Origin: Thermoanaerobaculia bacterium
GTDB taxonomy: Bacteria > Acidobacteriota > Thermoanaerobaculia > Multivoradales > Multivoraceae
DNA length: 64,000 nt
Assembly: GCA_022823665.1 (NCBI GenBank)
Contig: JAJEHN010000013.1
Location: forward strand, 102,516-166,515
Direction of reading: 5' to 3'
In this document: positions 1 to 8,739 of the stretch, in pieces
Layout: every line of letters begins with the position of its first letter
Position numbering within the stretch: position 1 is the stretch's first letter
Made by a program: the position numbers and the translations under genes
The notes under the pieces: generated by a model
What the model was told of the DNA's origin: nothing
Databases searched by the model: none
The model's input: the letters and a program-made list of their open reading frames with translations, nothing else

Positions 1-1
1 G

Positions 2-1057
2 CCGGCCAACGCCTTCACGGTCGCCCGGCTCAAACGGAACGTGGGCCGGCGCTCCTCGGTCGGTGCAGTAGTCACCGAAGCGTCGCCCGACGGCCTGGCC
101 GCAAACCGCGTCGTAGGCGTCGACTTCGACTACAAGCCCACGCCGAGGCTCGGATTCGGCGGCTTCTGGACGAGCAGCGGCCTGAGCGAAGAGCCGACCG
201 GCAACGGCGCCGCGGGCGGGGCCGGCGACGCAGGCGAAGACGCCTACGGTTTCAGCTTCGACTACAAGAGCCGGGACGTCACGATCTTCCTCGACGCCCA
301 GGACATCGAGGAGGACTACCATCCGGCCGCCGGCTTCCTGCTGCGAAAGAACGTCCGCCGCCTGCATCCGATGTTCCAGTGGTTTCCGAGAGTCGAGAAG
401 GGCATCGTGCGCACCTGGTACACGCACCTCAGGGCCGACTACTACGAGACCCTGGACGAAGGACAACTCGAATCCCGCCGCATCGAGATTCAACCGATCG
501 GCATTCGGACAACGGGCGAGGATCGCTGGCGCTTCGGCTACGTCGGCGAGACCGAGAACCTGGTCGAGCCCTTCGAGGTCGCGCCGGGAATCGTGATCCC
601 GCCCGGCTACTACAGATTCGACGCTCTCGAGAGCGCCATCACCAGCAACCCCAGCCGCCTCTTCAGCACACGCACGGTGCTCACCGTGGGTGACTTCTAC
701 GACGGCAGGCAGGTGTCCGCACGCGCCCTGTTCTTCTTCAAGCTCTCGAGGCACCTGCAGACCGAGACCAGGTGGATCTTCAACGACGTCGAGCTGCCCC
801 AGGGCGCCTTCCACGTAGCGCTCTACAGTCAGGGGGTCAACTACACGTTCAACCCCAATCTCCGGCTCAACGCGATCGTCCAGTACGACGATCTCTCCGG
901 CGAGCTCGGGACGAACATCCGCCTCCACTGGATCTACAGGCCGGGCTCCGACCTGTTCGTCGTTTACAACGAGAACTGGATGGCCGAAGATCTGCGCCAT
1001 CGCCAGAGCACCCACCGGCAGATCGCCGTGAAGTTCACCTACCTGATCCAGCCCTAG
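2..1057 (+). CDS. DUF5916 outer-membrane protein, C-terminal part (cut by window start)
   Basis: The frame is open from base 2 with no start inside the window, so this is the C-terminal ~350 residues of a longer protein. It aligns from its first residues with the complete neighbour that follows (shared ANAF[ST]VARLKRNVG, then GFLLRKNVR, ENLVEPFEV and the nearly identical last 40 residues ending FTYLIQP). It therefore covers the DUF5916 beta-barrel-like half of a protein whose missing N-terminus should carry a signal peptide and a CBM9-like domain. Alternating aromatic and charged residues fit outer-membrane strands. Only 7 bases separate its stop from the next start, so the pair is probably cotranscribed. 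Substrate is unknown; family members are often found with glycan or oligomer uptake genes (inference). Confidence 0.85.
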   Translation, partial: PANAFTVARLKRNVGRRSSVGAVVTEASPDGLAANRVVGVDFDYKPTPRLGFGGFWTSSGLSEEPTGNGAAGGAGDAGEDAYGFSFDYKSRDVTIFLDAQDIEEDYHPAAGFLLRKNVRRLHPMFQWFPRVEKGIVRTWYTHLRADYYETLDEGQLESRRIEIQPIGIRTTGEDRWRFGYVGETENLVEPFEVAPGIVIPPGYYRFDALESAITSNPSRLFSTRTVLTVGDFYDGRQVSARALFFFKLSRHLQTETRWIFNDVELPQGAFHVALYSQGVNYTFNPNLRLNAIVQYDDLSGELGTNIRLHWIYRPGSDLFVVYNENWMAEDLRHRQSTHRQIAVKFTYLIQP

Positions 1058-1064
1058 CCTGCGC

Positions 1065-3332
1065 ATGTCGCGACCGAGGCAGATCGCCCCCGCACTTGCG
1101 CTCGCCTTCGTGGCGGCCGGGCCGGCCACCGGCATGCAGGAAGCAGCGCCCGGCCCCGGGCGGCCGACGATGGCGGCCACCCGGGTCGATCAGGGCCCGA
1201 CGGTCGACGGCGACCTGAGCGACCGGGCCTGGCAGGCGTCCGAGGTCGGCACGGACTTCATGCAGCACGAGCCGCTCGACGGCGTGCCGGCGACCGAGCA
1301 GACGGAAGTGCGGGTCGTCTTCACGGACAGCGCGATCTTCTTCGGTATCACCGCGTTCGACGCGAACCCCGACGCGATCGTCGCCAAGGAGATGGAGCGC
1401 GACAGCCGCATCTTCCAGGACGACTCCGTCCTGCTGCTCCTCGACACGTTCCACGATCGGCGCAACGGGTACGCCTTTGCCACCAACCTGAACGGCGCGC
1501 GAACCGACGCCCTGGTCACGGACGAGGGCAGGGATCTCACTCCGCAGTGGGACGGCATCTGGTCGGTGGCCGCCCGCAAGACGGCCTTCGGCTGGACGGC
1601 CGAGATCGCGATCCCGATCTCGACGCTCCGATTCGACCCGGGAGCTCCCTCCTGGGGCTTCAACGTCCAGCGCTACATCGCCCACAAGCGCGAGATGACG
1701 CACTGGTCGGGCCTGCCGCGCGAGGTCAGCGTGCTCGGACAGGTCGGCTCCGAAAACCAGCCCGTCTTCCGGGTATCGATGGCCGGCGAGCTGACCGGAC
1801 TCACGGGTCTTGCGCAATCGGCGCAACTTCAGATCAAGCCGTTCGCCATCGGCGACGTCAGCGAGGACCCCCGTCTCGATCTCGACCCGAACACCGGTGG
1901 CGACTACGGTCTCGACCTCAAGTGGGGCGTTACGCGCTCCCTGGCGCTCGACCTGACGTACAACACCGACTTCGCGGAGGTCGAGGTCGACGAGCTGCAG
2001 ACGAACCTGACCCGGTTCTCGCTCTACTTCCCCGAGAAGCGGGACTTCTTTCTCGAGAACGCCGGCATCTTCGACTTCGGTCCTCCCCACCGCCTGTTCT
2101 ACCTGCCGCCCGTGCTCAAACTGTTCTTCTCGCGACGGGTCGGCCTGGCCGACGGCCAGCCGGTGCCGATCGACTGGGGAGCGCGGCTCACCGGGAGGAT
2201 GGGGGGCTGGGATCTCGGCGTGCTGCGGGTCGCAACGGCCGGAGTCGAGCGCGACGACGGCCCGCTGCCGGCCAACGCGTTCAGCGTGGCCCGCCTGAAG
2301 CGCAACGTCGGCCAGCGGTCTTCGATCGGCGCCATCATCACCGAGGCGGCTCCGGACGGCACCTCGGCGAATCGCGTCGCCGGCCTCGACTTCGTCTACA
2401 AGCCGACCCCGAAGCTGATCTTCGGCGGCTTCTGGAGCACCAGCGGCATCAGCGAAGAGCCGTCGGCGAGTTCCGGGAGTGCCGCCGCCGACGCTCCCTC
2501 CGATGCCGGCGAATCCGCCTACGGCTTCAACTTCGACTACCAGGGACGCGCGCTGACCGTGTACCTGGACTCCCAGGAGATCGAAGAGGACTACAGTCCG
2601 GACGCCGGCTTCCTGCTGCGCAAGAACGTCCGCCACCTGAACCCGTTGATCCAGTGGCTGCCGCGGATCGAACGCGGTTTCGTCCGCTCCTGGTTCACCG
2701 AGGTCACGATGGACTACTACGAGACGCTGGACACCGGCGAACTGGAGTCACGGCGGATCGAGATCTCGCCCATCGGCATGAGGATGACGACCGAGGACCG
2801 CTGGCGGTTGGGCTACGTCCTCGAAGCGGAAAACCTGGTCGAACCCTTCGAGGTGTCGTCCGGGGTCGTGATTCCGCCCGGCCGCTACGACTTCGAGACC
2901 TTTGAACTCGCCGGCTTCTCGAACCAGAGCCGACTGTTCGGCCTGCGCGGGCGTATCAGCATCGGCGACTTCTACAACGGCACCCAGACCTCCGGGCGCA
3001 TGGGGTTCAACTTCAGGATCTCCAGGAACGTGCAGACCCAGACCAGCTGGGTCTTCAACGACGTCGAACTGCCCCAGGGCGCCTTCGACGTCGGCCTCTA
3101 CAGCCAGCTCGTGAACTTCACGTTCACCCCGAACCTGCGGCTGAACACGATCATCCAGTACAACGACCACTCCGGCGACCTCGGGACGAACATCCGCCTG
3201 CACTGGATCTACAAGCCGGGCTCCGACCTGTTCGTCGTCTACAACGAGAACTGGATGGCCGAGGATCTGCGCTACCGGCAGAGCACCCACCGCCAGATCG
3301 CGGTGAAGTTCACCTACCTGATCCAGCCGTAG
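1065..3332 (+). CDS. DUF5916 protein with N-terminal CBM9-like domain
   Basis: A complete 755-residue protein. Residues 1-25 form a signal peptide (Arg-rich start, Ala-rich core). A CBM9-like beta-sandwich follows, opening with TVDGDLSDRAW near residue 46 and containing AKEMERDSRIFQDDSV and the ALVTDEGRD region. From about residue 250 comes the long DUF5916 barrel-like region with the hallmark FPEKRDFFLENAG. The start was chosen 7 bases after the upstream stop. The preceding gene is a tandem paralogue and a third copy lies at 19077-21299 on the other strand. Known for the family: exported, predicted outer-membrane proteins of unproven function. Inferred: polysaccharide or peptide binding or uptake at the cell surface. 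Confidence 0.88.
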   Translation: MSRPRQIAPALALAFVAAGPATGMQEAAPGPGRPTMAATRVDQGPTVDGDLSDRAWQASEVGTDFMQHEPLDGVPATEQTEVRVVFTDSAIFFGITAFDANPDAIVAKEMERDSRIFQDDSVLLLLDTFHDRRNGYAFATNLNGARTDALVTDEGRDLTPQWDGIWSVAARKTAFGWTAEIAIPISTLRFDPGAPSWGFNVQRYIAHKREMTHWSGLPREVSVLGQVGSENQPVFRVSMAGELTGLTGLAQSAQLQIKPFAIGDVSEDPRLDLDPNTGGDYGLDLKWGVTRSLALDLTYNTDFAEVEVDELQTNLTRFSLYFPEKRDFFLENAGIFDFGPPHRLFYLPPVLKLFFSRRVGLADGQPVPIDWGARLTGRMGGWDLGVLRVATAGVERDDGPLPANAFSVARLKRNVGQRSSIGAIITEAAPDGTSANRVAGLDFVYKPTPKLIFGGFWSTSGISEEPSASSGSAAADAPSDAGESAYGFNFDYQGRALTVYLDSQEIEEDYSPDAGFLLRKNVRHLNPLIQWLPRIERGFVRSWFTEVTMDYYETLDTGELESRRIEISPIGMRMTTEDRWRLGYVLEAENLVEPFEVSSGVVIPPGRYDFETFELAGFSNQSRLFGLRGRISIGDFYNGTQTSGRMGFNFRISRNVQTQTSWVFNDVELPQGAFDVGLYSQLVNFTFTPNLRLNTIIQYNDHSGDLGTNIRLHWIYKPGSDLFVVYNENWMAEDLRYRQSTHRQIAVKFTYLIQP

Positions 3333-3337
3333 GCGCC

Positions 3338-3354
3338 GCGGCCAGACGGGCCGC
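3338..3354 (+). terminator. Short GC hairpin after the DUF5916 pair
   Basis: GCGGCC-AGACG-GGCCGC forms a perfect 6-bp stem 5 bases after the stop codon at 3332. No T-run follows, so it is at best a weak or Rho-assisted end. Confidence 0.35.
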
Positions 3355-3357
3355 CAC

Positions 3358-3386
3358 TTGGACTCATCCCCGGTTTGGGCTACAAT
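3358..3386 (+). promoter_or_regulatory. Sigma-70-type promoter of the SNF2 helicase gene
   Basis: TTGGAC (3358-3363), a 17-base spacer and TACAAT (3381-3386) form the best -35/-10 pair seen in the window. Transcription should begin near 3393. The TTG that could open the helicase frame at 3358 is part of the -35 box, so that start would lie outside the transcript. Confidence 0.7.
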
Positions 3387-3567
3387 CGCGGAGCTTTCAC
3401 GGCGCCGCGAGGCAGGGGACCGTCCACCCCGGCTGTCGCCACCAGATGCCTCAAAGCGGCCGCGCCTCAGCTTCCCGAGACGTCCACCACGTCGCCCCGT
3501 CCTCCGGGAGGAACTGAACTGCCAGCCGGCGGCGCCAGTGGACTCAACGGGTCGATACCCCACCGGA

Positions 3568-6500
3568 ATGCCAGAAGCGCAAGGCGAACACCCCACCGGG
3601 ACACCTGCCGCCCCCAAACGGCGGCCGGCCCGCCGTCGGCGGCGTCCCCGTCAACGCGGCGGCGCGGGCAAGACGCGCACGGTCGCGCTTCATCAGCGCA
3701 GTGCGTCTCACTTCCGCCCCGAGGACCGCGAACGGGGCAAGGCGGTCTTTTCGGCGGGAAACGTGAAGCTGGAAGTCGACGGCACGAGCGCCCGGGCCAT
3801 CGTCGAAGCGCTGGCGCCCTGCGAAGGCGCCGCCGCGGACGAGCCGGCCGGGAACGACGCCACCACCGTGGAGATCGACTGGTCGAGGGTTCCCGACGAA
3901 CGCATTCTCCACGCGGTGTGCGACTGTCCCCAGTTCGCCGGCGGCACGGCCTGCGGACACATCTGGGCGTCACTGCTCGAGCTCGCCGCGAAGGAGCCGA
4001 AGAGCCAGCCAGCCGGATCAGGCCGCGTTTCGCTGCGGAAGACCCGGCCTCCACAGGTCTCCATACCAGGATCGGCATTGAACACGATGGACACCCCGAC
4101 CGCCGCCGCGAGCGCACCTCCCCGCCCTTCCCGGCGCACCCGCAGGAGCCGCAGCCGGCGCCGGAGGCGAACACCGGCAACGACGAGCTGGAGGTCGGTC
4201 GTCGACGCCGTTCGCGAGGACATCGAGCAGCAGGGCATTCCCGAAAAGACCTCCGCGGCAAGGCACGGAGAGCCCGAGATCCGGTTCCTGATCAACGCGG
4301 CGACGAGCCGCACCGCCGGCGGGCTGATGATCGACATCTTCGGCCGCAAGAGGAATCCGCAAGGCGAGCTCGGCAAACTGAAGCGTCTCAATATCGACCA
4401 CGCCAAAGTCGAGGAACTGCTTGGCCTGAACTCGCTTGACGCCGACGCCTCGCCGACGAACGGAGCGTCCCCTGCCGCGGAGCCGGCGATGGTTACCGCG
4501 CTGCCGCCCGAGGCGCCGCAACGCCAGGGGCGCAAGCGGAAGGCCGGGCGCGGCCGACCACCGGGGCGCCCCCAGATCCAGCGCGTCTTCGTGCCCCTGA
4601 ACTGGGTCGATCACCTTCTGCCCCGCCTCAGCTCGAGCGACCAGCTCTTCTGGTGGGACGGCCGCTCTCTCGCCAACCTGCACCCGGTGAGCTTCGACGA
4701 CGGCGCACCCTGGCGCCTCACCCTGCAACTGGAGATCGCCGCCGCCAGCCGTATCCGGCTCCGCGGGCTGCTCAAGCGCGGCGAGGAGACGACACCTCTC
4801 AGCCGCGCGGCCCTGGTGCTGCCGTTCTCCAGGGGCAACGGCGTCACTCCCGGCGCGGAGGCAAGCGATGCAGGCAACACCCTGCTGCTGCTGGACAACT
4901 CGATCGGCCGCCTCCACCTCGAACCGCAGCGCGACCAGCCCTGGTACTCCCTGCTCGGCGCCAGCGGCGATCTGGTCATCCCGGACGAAGACCTGGAAGC
5001 GGCAGTGACCAGCCTCCTGGAGCTGCCCGCCCTGCCCCCTCTGGAGCTTCCGGAAGAGGTCTACCTCTCCGAGGAGTCCCCGGTCCCCCAGCCACGGCTG
5101 GCGCTCGAGCCGGAGGACGCACCGGAGTGGATGAATCCCCAGCTCGAGGCCCGCCTCTCCTTCGGCTACGGCAGCCTGACCGTCGACGCCGGCGATCCGA
5201 GGTCGGCGGTGGTCGACTGGGAGGAGCATCGCTTCGTCCGGCGCGACCAGCAAGTCGAACAGGACGCGCTTGTCCGTCTCCTCGAGCTCGGTCTGAAGCC
5301 GGTCGCATCCAAGGCCGGTCACAGCCTGGAGCTCGAGCCGCGCGACCTGCCCGCGGTCGCCGAACCGCTGCTGACGGAGGGATGGGAGGTCGAAGCCCAC
5401 GGCGCCTCGATCCGACCGCCGAATCCGCCGGCGTTGCGTATCGAGAGCGGCGTCGACTGGTTCGAGCTCAGCGGCCAGATCGACTTTGGCGAAGACCAGA
5501 TCGAGTTCTCGGAGATCCTGTCGGCGATCTCGGAAGGCCGGCGATCGGTCGAGCTGGACGACGGATCGAAGGGACTCCTGCCGGCGGCCTGGGTCGAGAA
5601 CTACGGCTCGCTCAGCCAGCTCGCCCAGGCCTCGAGCGAAGAAGGACTGCGCTTCCTGCCCTCGCAGGCCTTGCTGGTCGACGCCCTGCTGGCGGTGACG
5701 CCGCCGGTGAACGTCAGCAAGACCTTTGCCGAGCTGCGCGAGAAACTGAGCACCTTCTCGTCGATCAAGCCGAAGAAAGAGCCGCGCAGCTTCGTCGGCA
5801 CGCTCCGCAACTACCAGCGCCTCGGCCTGGGCTGGCTGTGCTTCCTGCGCGAGTTCGGTCTCGGCGGCGTGCTGGCGGACGACATGGGGCTGGGCAAGAC
5901 GATCCAGGCGCTGGCCGTGCTCCGCATGTACCGCACCGCCTCCCGGACGACGAAGCTGCCCTACCTCGTCGTCGCGCCGCGCAGCCTCGTGTACAACTGG
6001 ATCGACGAGGCAGCCCGCTTCACACCGGATCTCAAGGTGCTGGAGTACGCGGGTCGCGACCGCGAGGAGCTGCGGGACGAACTCACTTCGGCCGACCTGG
6101 TCGTCACGACCTACGGCACCGTCCGCCGCGACATCGGCTATCTCGCGACCGTCGACTTCGACACCGTGATCCTCGACGAGGCCCAGGCGATCAAGAACGC
6201 GACCTCGCAGACCGCCAAGGCCTGCCGCCTGCTGACCGGCAAGCACCGCCTGGCCCTCACCGGCACCCCGATCGAGAACCACCTGGGCGAACTCGGCTCG
6301 ATCTTCGAGTTCCTCAACCCGGGTCTGCTCGGCCGGCTGCCGGCGCTGGACGTGCTCGCCGGCGGCCGCGCGCCAAGCGAACAGGAACTCGCCCTCGTCG
6401 CCAAGGGCCTGCGGCCCTTCATCCTCCGCCGCAGCAAGCGGGAGGTGCTCCCGGACCTGCCGGAGAAGACCGAGCAGATCCTGCAGTGCACCCTGAACCC

Positions 6501-7182
6501 GAAGCAGCAGGAGATCTACGACCAGCTCCGGGCCGGGTACCGCGACAGCCTGCTGAAGCAGGTCGAGGACAAGGGGGTCGGCGGGTCGGCGATGCAGGTC
6601 CTCGAGGCGCTGCTCCGCCTGCGGCAGGTCGCCTGCCATCCGGGCCTCATCGACGAGTCCTGGAACGAGGCCGGCAGCGCCAAGCTCGAGTCGCTGTTCG
6701 AGCAGGTGTCCGAGGTGCTCGCCGAAGGGCACAAGTGCCTCGTGTTCTCCCAGTTCACGTCGCTGCTGGCCTACGTACGGAGCCACTTCGAGGAGCAGGG
6801 CGTCCCCTACGCCTACCTCGACGGCCAGACCAGGAACCGCGGCGAGGTGGTCGATCACTTCCAGAGCGACCCGGACACGAACATCTTCCTGATCAGCCTG
6901 AAGGCGGGCGGCGTCGGCCTGAACCTGACCGCCGCCGGCTACGTCTTCCTGCTCGACCCCTGGTGGAACCCGGCCGTCGAGGCGCAGGCCATCGACCGCA
7001 CCCACCGCATAGGCCAGACCCAGCCCGTCTTTGCCTATCGCCTGATCGCCCGGGACACCGTGGAAGAGAAGATGCTGGAACTCCAGCGCTCGAAGCGGCA
7101 GATCGCCGACGCGATCCTCGAAGGCGGCGGATCGTCCCTGCGGGATCTCACCGCCGACGATCTGCGGCTCCTGCTGAGCTAG
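3568..7182 (+). CDS. SWIM-zinc-finger SNF2/Rad54-family helicase
   Basis: About 1204 residues from the ATG at 3568. The same frame is open back to a TTG at 3358, but that TTG sits in the promoter -35 box. A very basic N-terminus (RRPARRRR) leads into a SWIM zinc finger with CDC near residue 118 and CGH near 129. A low-complexity basic linker and a bacterial SNF2-associated region follow. The ATPase core has DDMGLGKT (Walker A, ~771), LDEAQAIKN (~868), LTGTPIENH (~897), the FILRRSK segment and motif VI DRTHRIGQ (~1141). Known role: SNF2 translocases remodel protein-DNA complexes. The bacterial substrate is not established. It is a single gene between its own promoter and a strong terminator. 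Confidence in the family is high; the exact start is less sure. Confidence 0.92.
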   Translation: MPEAQGEHPTGTPAAPKRRPARRRRRPRQRGGAGKTRTVALHQRSASHFRPEDRERGKAVFSAGNVKLEVDGTSARAIVEALAPCEGAAADEPAGNDATTVEIDWSRVPDERILHAVCDCPQFAGGTACGHIWASLLELAAKEPKSQPAGSGRVSLRKTRPPQVSIPGSALNTMDTPTAAASAPPRPSRRTRRSRSRRRRRTPATTSWRSVVDAVREDIEQQGIPEKTSAARHGEPEIRFLINAATSRTAGGLMIDIFGRKRNPQGELGKLKRLNIDHAKVEELLGLNSLDADASPTNGASPAAEPAMVTALPPEAPQRQGRKRKAGRGRPPGRPQIQRVFVPLNWVDHLLPRLSSSDQLFWWDGRSLANLHPVSFDDGAPWRLTLQLEIAAASRIRLRGLLKRGEETTPLSRAALVLPFSRGNGVTPGAEASDAGNTLLLLDNSIGRLHLEPQRDQPWYSLLGASGDLVIPDEDLEAAVTSLLELPALPPLELPEEVYLSEESPVPQPRLALEPEDAPEWMNPQLEARLSFGYGSLTVDAGDPRSAVVDWEEHRFVRRDQQVEQDALVRLLELGLKPVASKAGHSLELEPRDLPAVAEPLLTEGWEVEAHGASIRPPNPPALRIESGVDWFELSGQIDFGEDQIEFSEILSAISEGRRSVELDDGSKGLLPAAWVENYGSLSQLAQASSEEGLRFLPSQALLVDALLAVTPPVNVSKTFAELREKLSTFSSIKPKKEPRSFVGTLRNYQRLGLGWLCFLREFGLGGVLADDMGLGKTIQALAVLRMYRTASRTTKLPYLVVAPRSLVYNWIDEAARFTPDLKVLEYAGRDREELRDELTSADLVVTTYGTVRRDIGYLATVDFDTVILDEAQAIKNATSQTAKACRLLTGKHRLALTGTPIENHLGELGSIFEFLNPGLLGRLPALDVLAGGRAPSEQELALVAKGLRPFILRRSKREVLPDLPEKTEQILQCTLNPKQQEIYDQLRAGYRDSLLKQVEDKGVGGSAMQVLEALLRLRQVACHPGLIDESWNEAGSAKLESLFEQVSEVLAEGHKCLVFSQFTSLLAYVRSHFEEQGVPYAYLDGQTRNRGEVVDHFQSDPDTNIFLISLKAGGVGLNLTAAGYVFLLDPWWNPAVEAQAIDRTHRIGQTQPVFAYRLIARDTVEEKMLELQRSKRQIADAILEGGGSSLRDLTADDLRLLLS

Positions 7183-7275
7183 AGCCGGACGCCGGGCGGG
7201 CGTCCGCACCGCCGCCGCCGCGCTGGCGCCGCGGCGGCGTCGACGACATCTGAGCCGGTTCGTCCGGCTGCTCCG

Positions 7276-7316
7276 AAGGGCCTTCGGAACCGTCAATCGG
7301 TTCCGAGGGCCCTTTT
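7276..7316 (+). terminator. Rho-independent terminator after the helicase
   Basis: A 17-bp stem with one mismatch (left arm 7276-7292, right arm 7298-7314, loop TCAAT) ends in TTTT at 7313-7316. Two extra GC hairpins lie just upstream (GGACGC/GCGTCC at 7187-7205 and a GCC-repeat palindrome from about 7210). Confidence 0.85.
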
Positions 7317-7410
7317 GCGTCTTAGTCGATACACGCGGCCGCTGAACCCACGGCCACCGACAACGACCCGGCCGTCCGGCCGTCACGAACGGAACTACTG
7401 GAGCTGGACG

Positions 7411-7632
7411 ATGACGTCCCCGAACCTCACTTCGAACCTCCGCCAACCGCGAACCAGGCCGCGCGCCGGCTATCGGCTGCGCGGATGGAACCCCCGACTC
7501 TCCCAGCCTCCGGCCAGCGCCCTCGAAGCACGCCTGAACCGTGCGTTTCACATGCTCGACGCCCCGTCGGCGCCACTGGTCTCCATGCTGCACAGCCGGG
7601 CCGCCGGCCCGGCGGGAAGGCGGCGGCGATGA
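7411..7632 (+). CDS. Small basic protein opening the peptide cluster, function unknown
   Basis: 73 residues from the ATG at 7411, with GGAG 7 bases upstream; the frame is also open further back, but that stretch lies in the terminator. The product is Arg/Pro-rich in its first half (GYRLRGWNPRL), has a short amphipathic stretch (ALEARLNRAFHML) and ends in AGRRRR-like basic residues. No signal peptide or known domain was recognised. Its TGA overlaps the ATG of the thioredoxin-fold gene (ATGA), which is good evidence for real, coupled translation. It could be an accessory factor or an unusual precursor. It could also be a chance frame, although the ribosome site and overlap argue against that. 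Confidence 0.5.
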   Translation: MTSPNLTSNLRQPRTRPRAGYRLRGWNPRLSQPPASALEARLNRAFHMLDAPSAPLVSMLHSRAAGPAGRRRR

Positions 7633-8132
7633 ACCGGCGCCGCCTGGCCATCGCCGCCGTCGTCGTGGCCGTTCTCGCCCCCGTCGGCGGTCTCCTCTGG
7701 TTCGAGTCCGGAATCCGCGCCCGGCAAGCCCAGCGCCCGGAAGTCGGCGCGACGTTCCCCGCGCTGCCGGGCCTCGCGGACGGCGAGACCCTGCCGGCCG
7801 CTCCGGGACGGCTGCGGGTAGTCACGTTCGCCAGGGCCGGCTGCGGCAACTGCGACCGCACGATCACCACCCTGCGCCGCCTGAACCGGACCGAAGACCC
7901 GGCCTTCGACCTGATCGCGGTCGTCGCCGGCGCCAATGAGCCGGAAGCGAATGGCGACGGCCTTCTCGCCATCGCCGACCCGGACGCCTCCGTCTCGACG
8001 CGCTTCGGCGTGGTCCACGTGCCGCTCGTCTTCCTGGTCGACGAACAGTCCCGAGTCCTCGCAGTCGCCACCGGCGAACGTCCGGAGACCGCCTGGCGCG
8101 CTTTTCTGGAGTCCGGAACCGATGCGCTCTGA
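7629..8132 (+). CDS. Membrane-anchored thioredoxin-fold protein (CGNC)
   Basis: 167 residues. Residues 1-25 are RRR followed by a hydrophobic stretch, a signal anchor placing the domain outside the membrane. The thioredoxin-like region has a redox motif CGNC at 72-75 (in RAGCGNCDRTI), a downstream VHVPLVFLVDEQ with the cis-Pro-type turn, and a TlpA/AhpC-like overall layout. The start was set by the ATGA overlap with the 73-residue gene. Its end overlaps the C39 peptidase start by 11 bases, so three genes are translationally coupled. The precursors encoded just downstream each carry a pair of cysteines, so a role in forming or breaking their disulfide is a reasonable inference. A generic periplasmic thiol reductase is the alternative. 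Confidence 0.82.
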   Translation: MNRRRLAIAAVVVAVLAPVGGLLWFESGIRARQAQRPEVGATFPALPGLADGETLPAAPGRLRVVTFARAGCGNCDRTITTLRRLNRTEDPAFDLIAVVAGANEPEANGDGLLAIADPDASVSTRFGVVHVPLVFLVDEQSRVLAVATGERPETAWRAFLESGTDAL

Positions 8133-8724
8133 GCGATTCCGGATCCGTCCCCCGCACGCGGCGGCCGCCGGCCTGCTGGTTGCGGCCGGTCTCGTGACGG
8201 TCGCGGCCCGGGTGCTGGGGCCGACCATGGACCGCCTCGCCTGGGCCGCCGCGCTCGACCCATCGGCGCCCGCCCCGGGCGAGGTGGTCCGCCAGCAGAG
8301 GCGCTCCGACTGCGGTCCGGCGGCCCTGAAGATGGTCCTGGACCACTGGGGCATCCAGGACGTGACGCTCGCCGAGCTAGAGATCGCGACCGGAACCGGA
8401 CCGGACGGCACCAGCCTCCTGGCGCTCAAGAAAGCCGCCGAGGAACGGGGCGTGACGAGCCAGGGGCTCCGGCTTCCGGTCCATCGGCTCCGCGAGATCC
8501 CCCTCCCCGCGATCGCCCATGTTCACGGCGACCACTTCGTCGTCATCCGCAGCACCGGCGACGAACTCGTCATCGACGACCCCTCTCTGGGCCGGCTGCG
8601 CATGAGCTCCCGCGCCTTCGCCCGCTCCTGGGACGGCGTCGTTCTGAGCTTCACCGGCGGCCCTCCACAGATTCCGCGGACGGTACGAAACCCGTCCGTT
8701 TCACCCGCAACTCACAACCCTTGA
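8122..8724 (+). CDS. Stand-alone C39 (double-glycine) peptidase
   Basis: 200 residues: an N-terminal transmembrane segment (about 15-32), then a papain-like C39 domain. The catalytic Cys is at residue 64 in SDCGPAALKMVLDHWG with the oxyanion Gln just before it (RQQRR), His at 138 in GDHFVVI, and Asp at 153 in VIDDPSLG. No ABC transporter domain is fused, unlike LanT-type exporters. The ATG at 8122 was chosen because it overlaps the upstream gene and gives the membrane anchor; a longer open frame upstream is not protein-like. C39 enzymes cleave after GG in peptide leaders, and the next genes include a GG-leader peptide at 9110. It is the likely maturation protease of the cluster. Confidence 0.87.
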   Translation: MRSERFRIRPPHAAAAGLLVAAGLVTVAARVLGPTMDRLAWAAALDPSAPAPGEVVRQQRRSDCGPAALKMVLDHWGIQDVTLAELEIATGTGPDGTSLLALKKAAEERGVTSQGLRLPVHRLREIPLPAIAHVHGDHFVVIRSTGDELVIDDPSLGRLRMSSRAFARSWDGVVLSFTGGPPQIPRTVRNPSVSPATHNP

Positions 8725-8739
8725 AGGAGATACTCCTCT

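Noticed and set aside
7315..7410. Longer start for the 73-residue gene
   Set aside because: It would begin inside the helicase terminator and has no ribosome site, while the ATG at 7411 has GGAG.
4018..7593. Minus-strand open frame of about 1190 codons
   Set aside because: Antisense to the SNF2 helicase; composition is Arg/Gln/Gly-rich with no motif.
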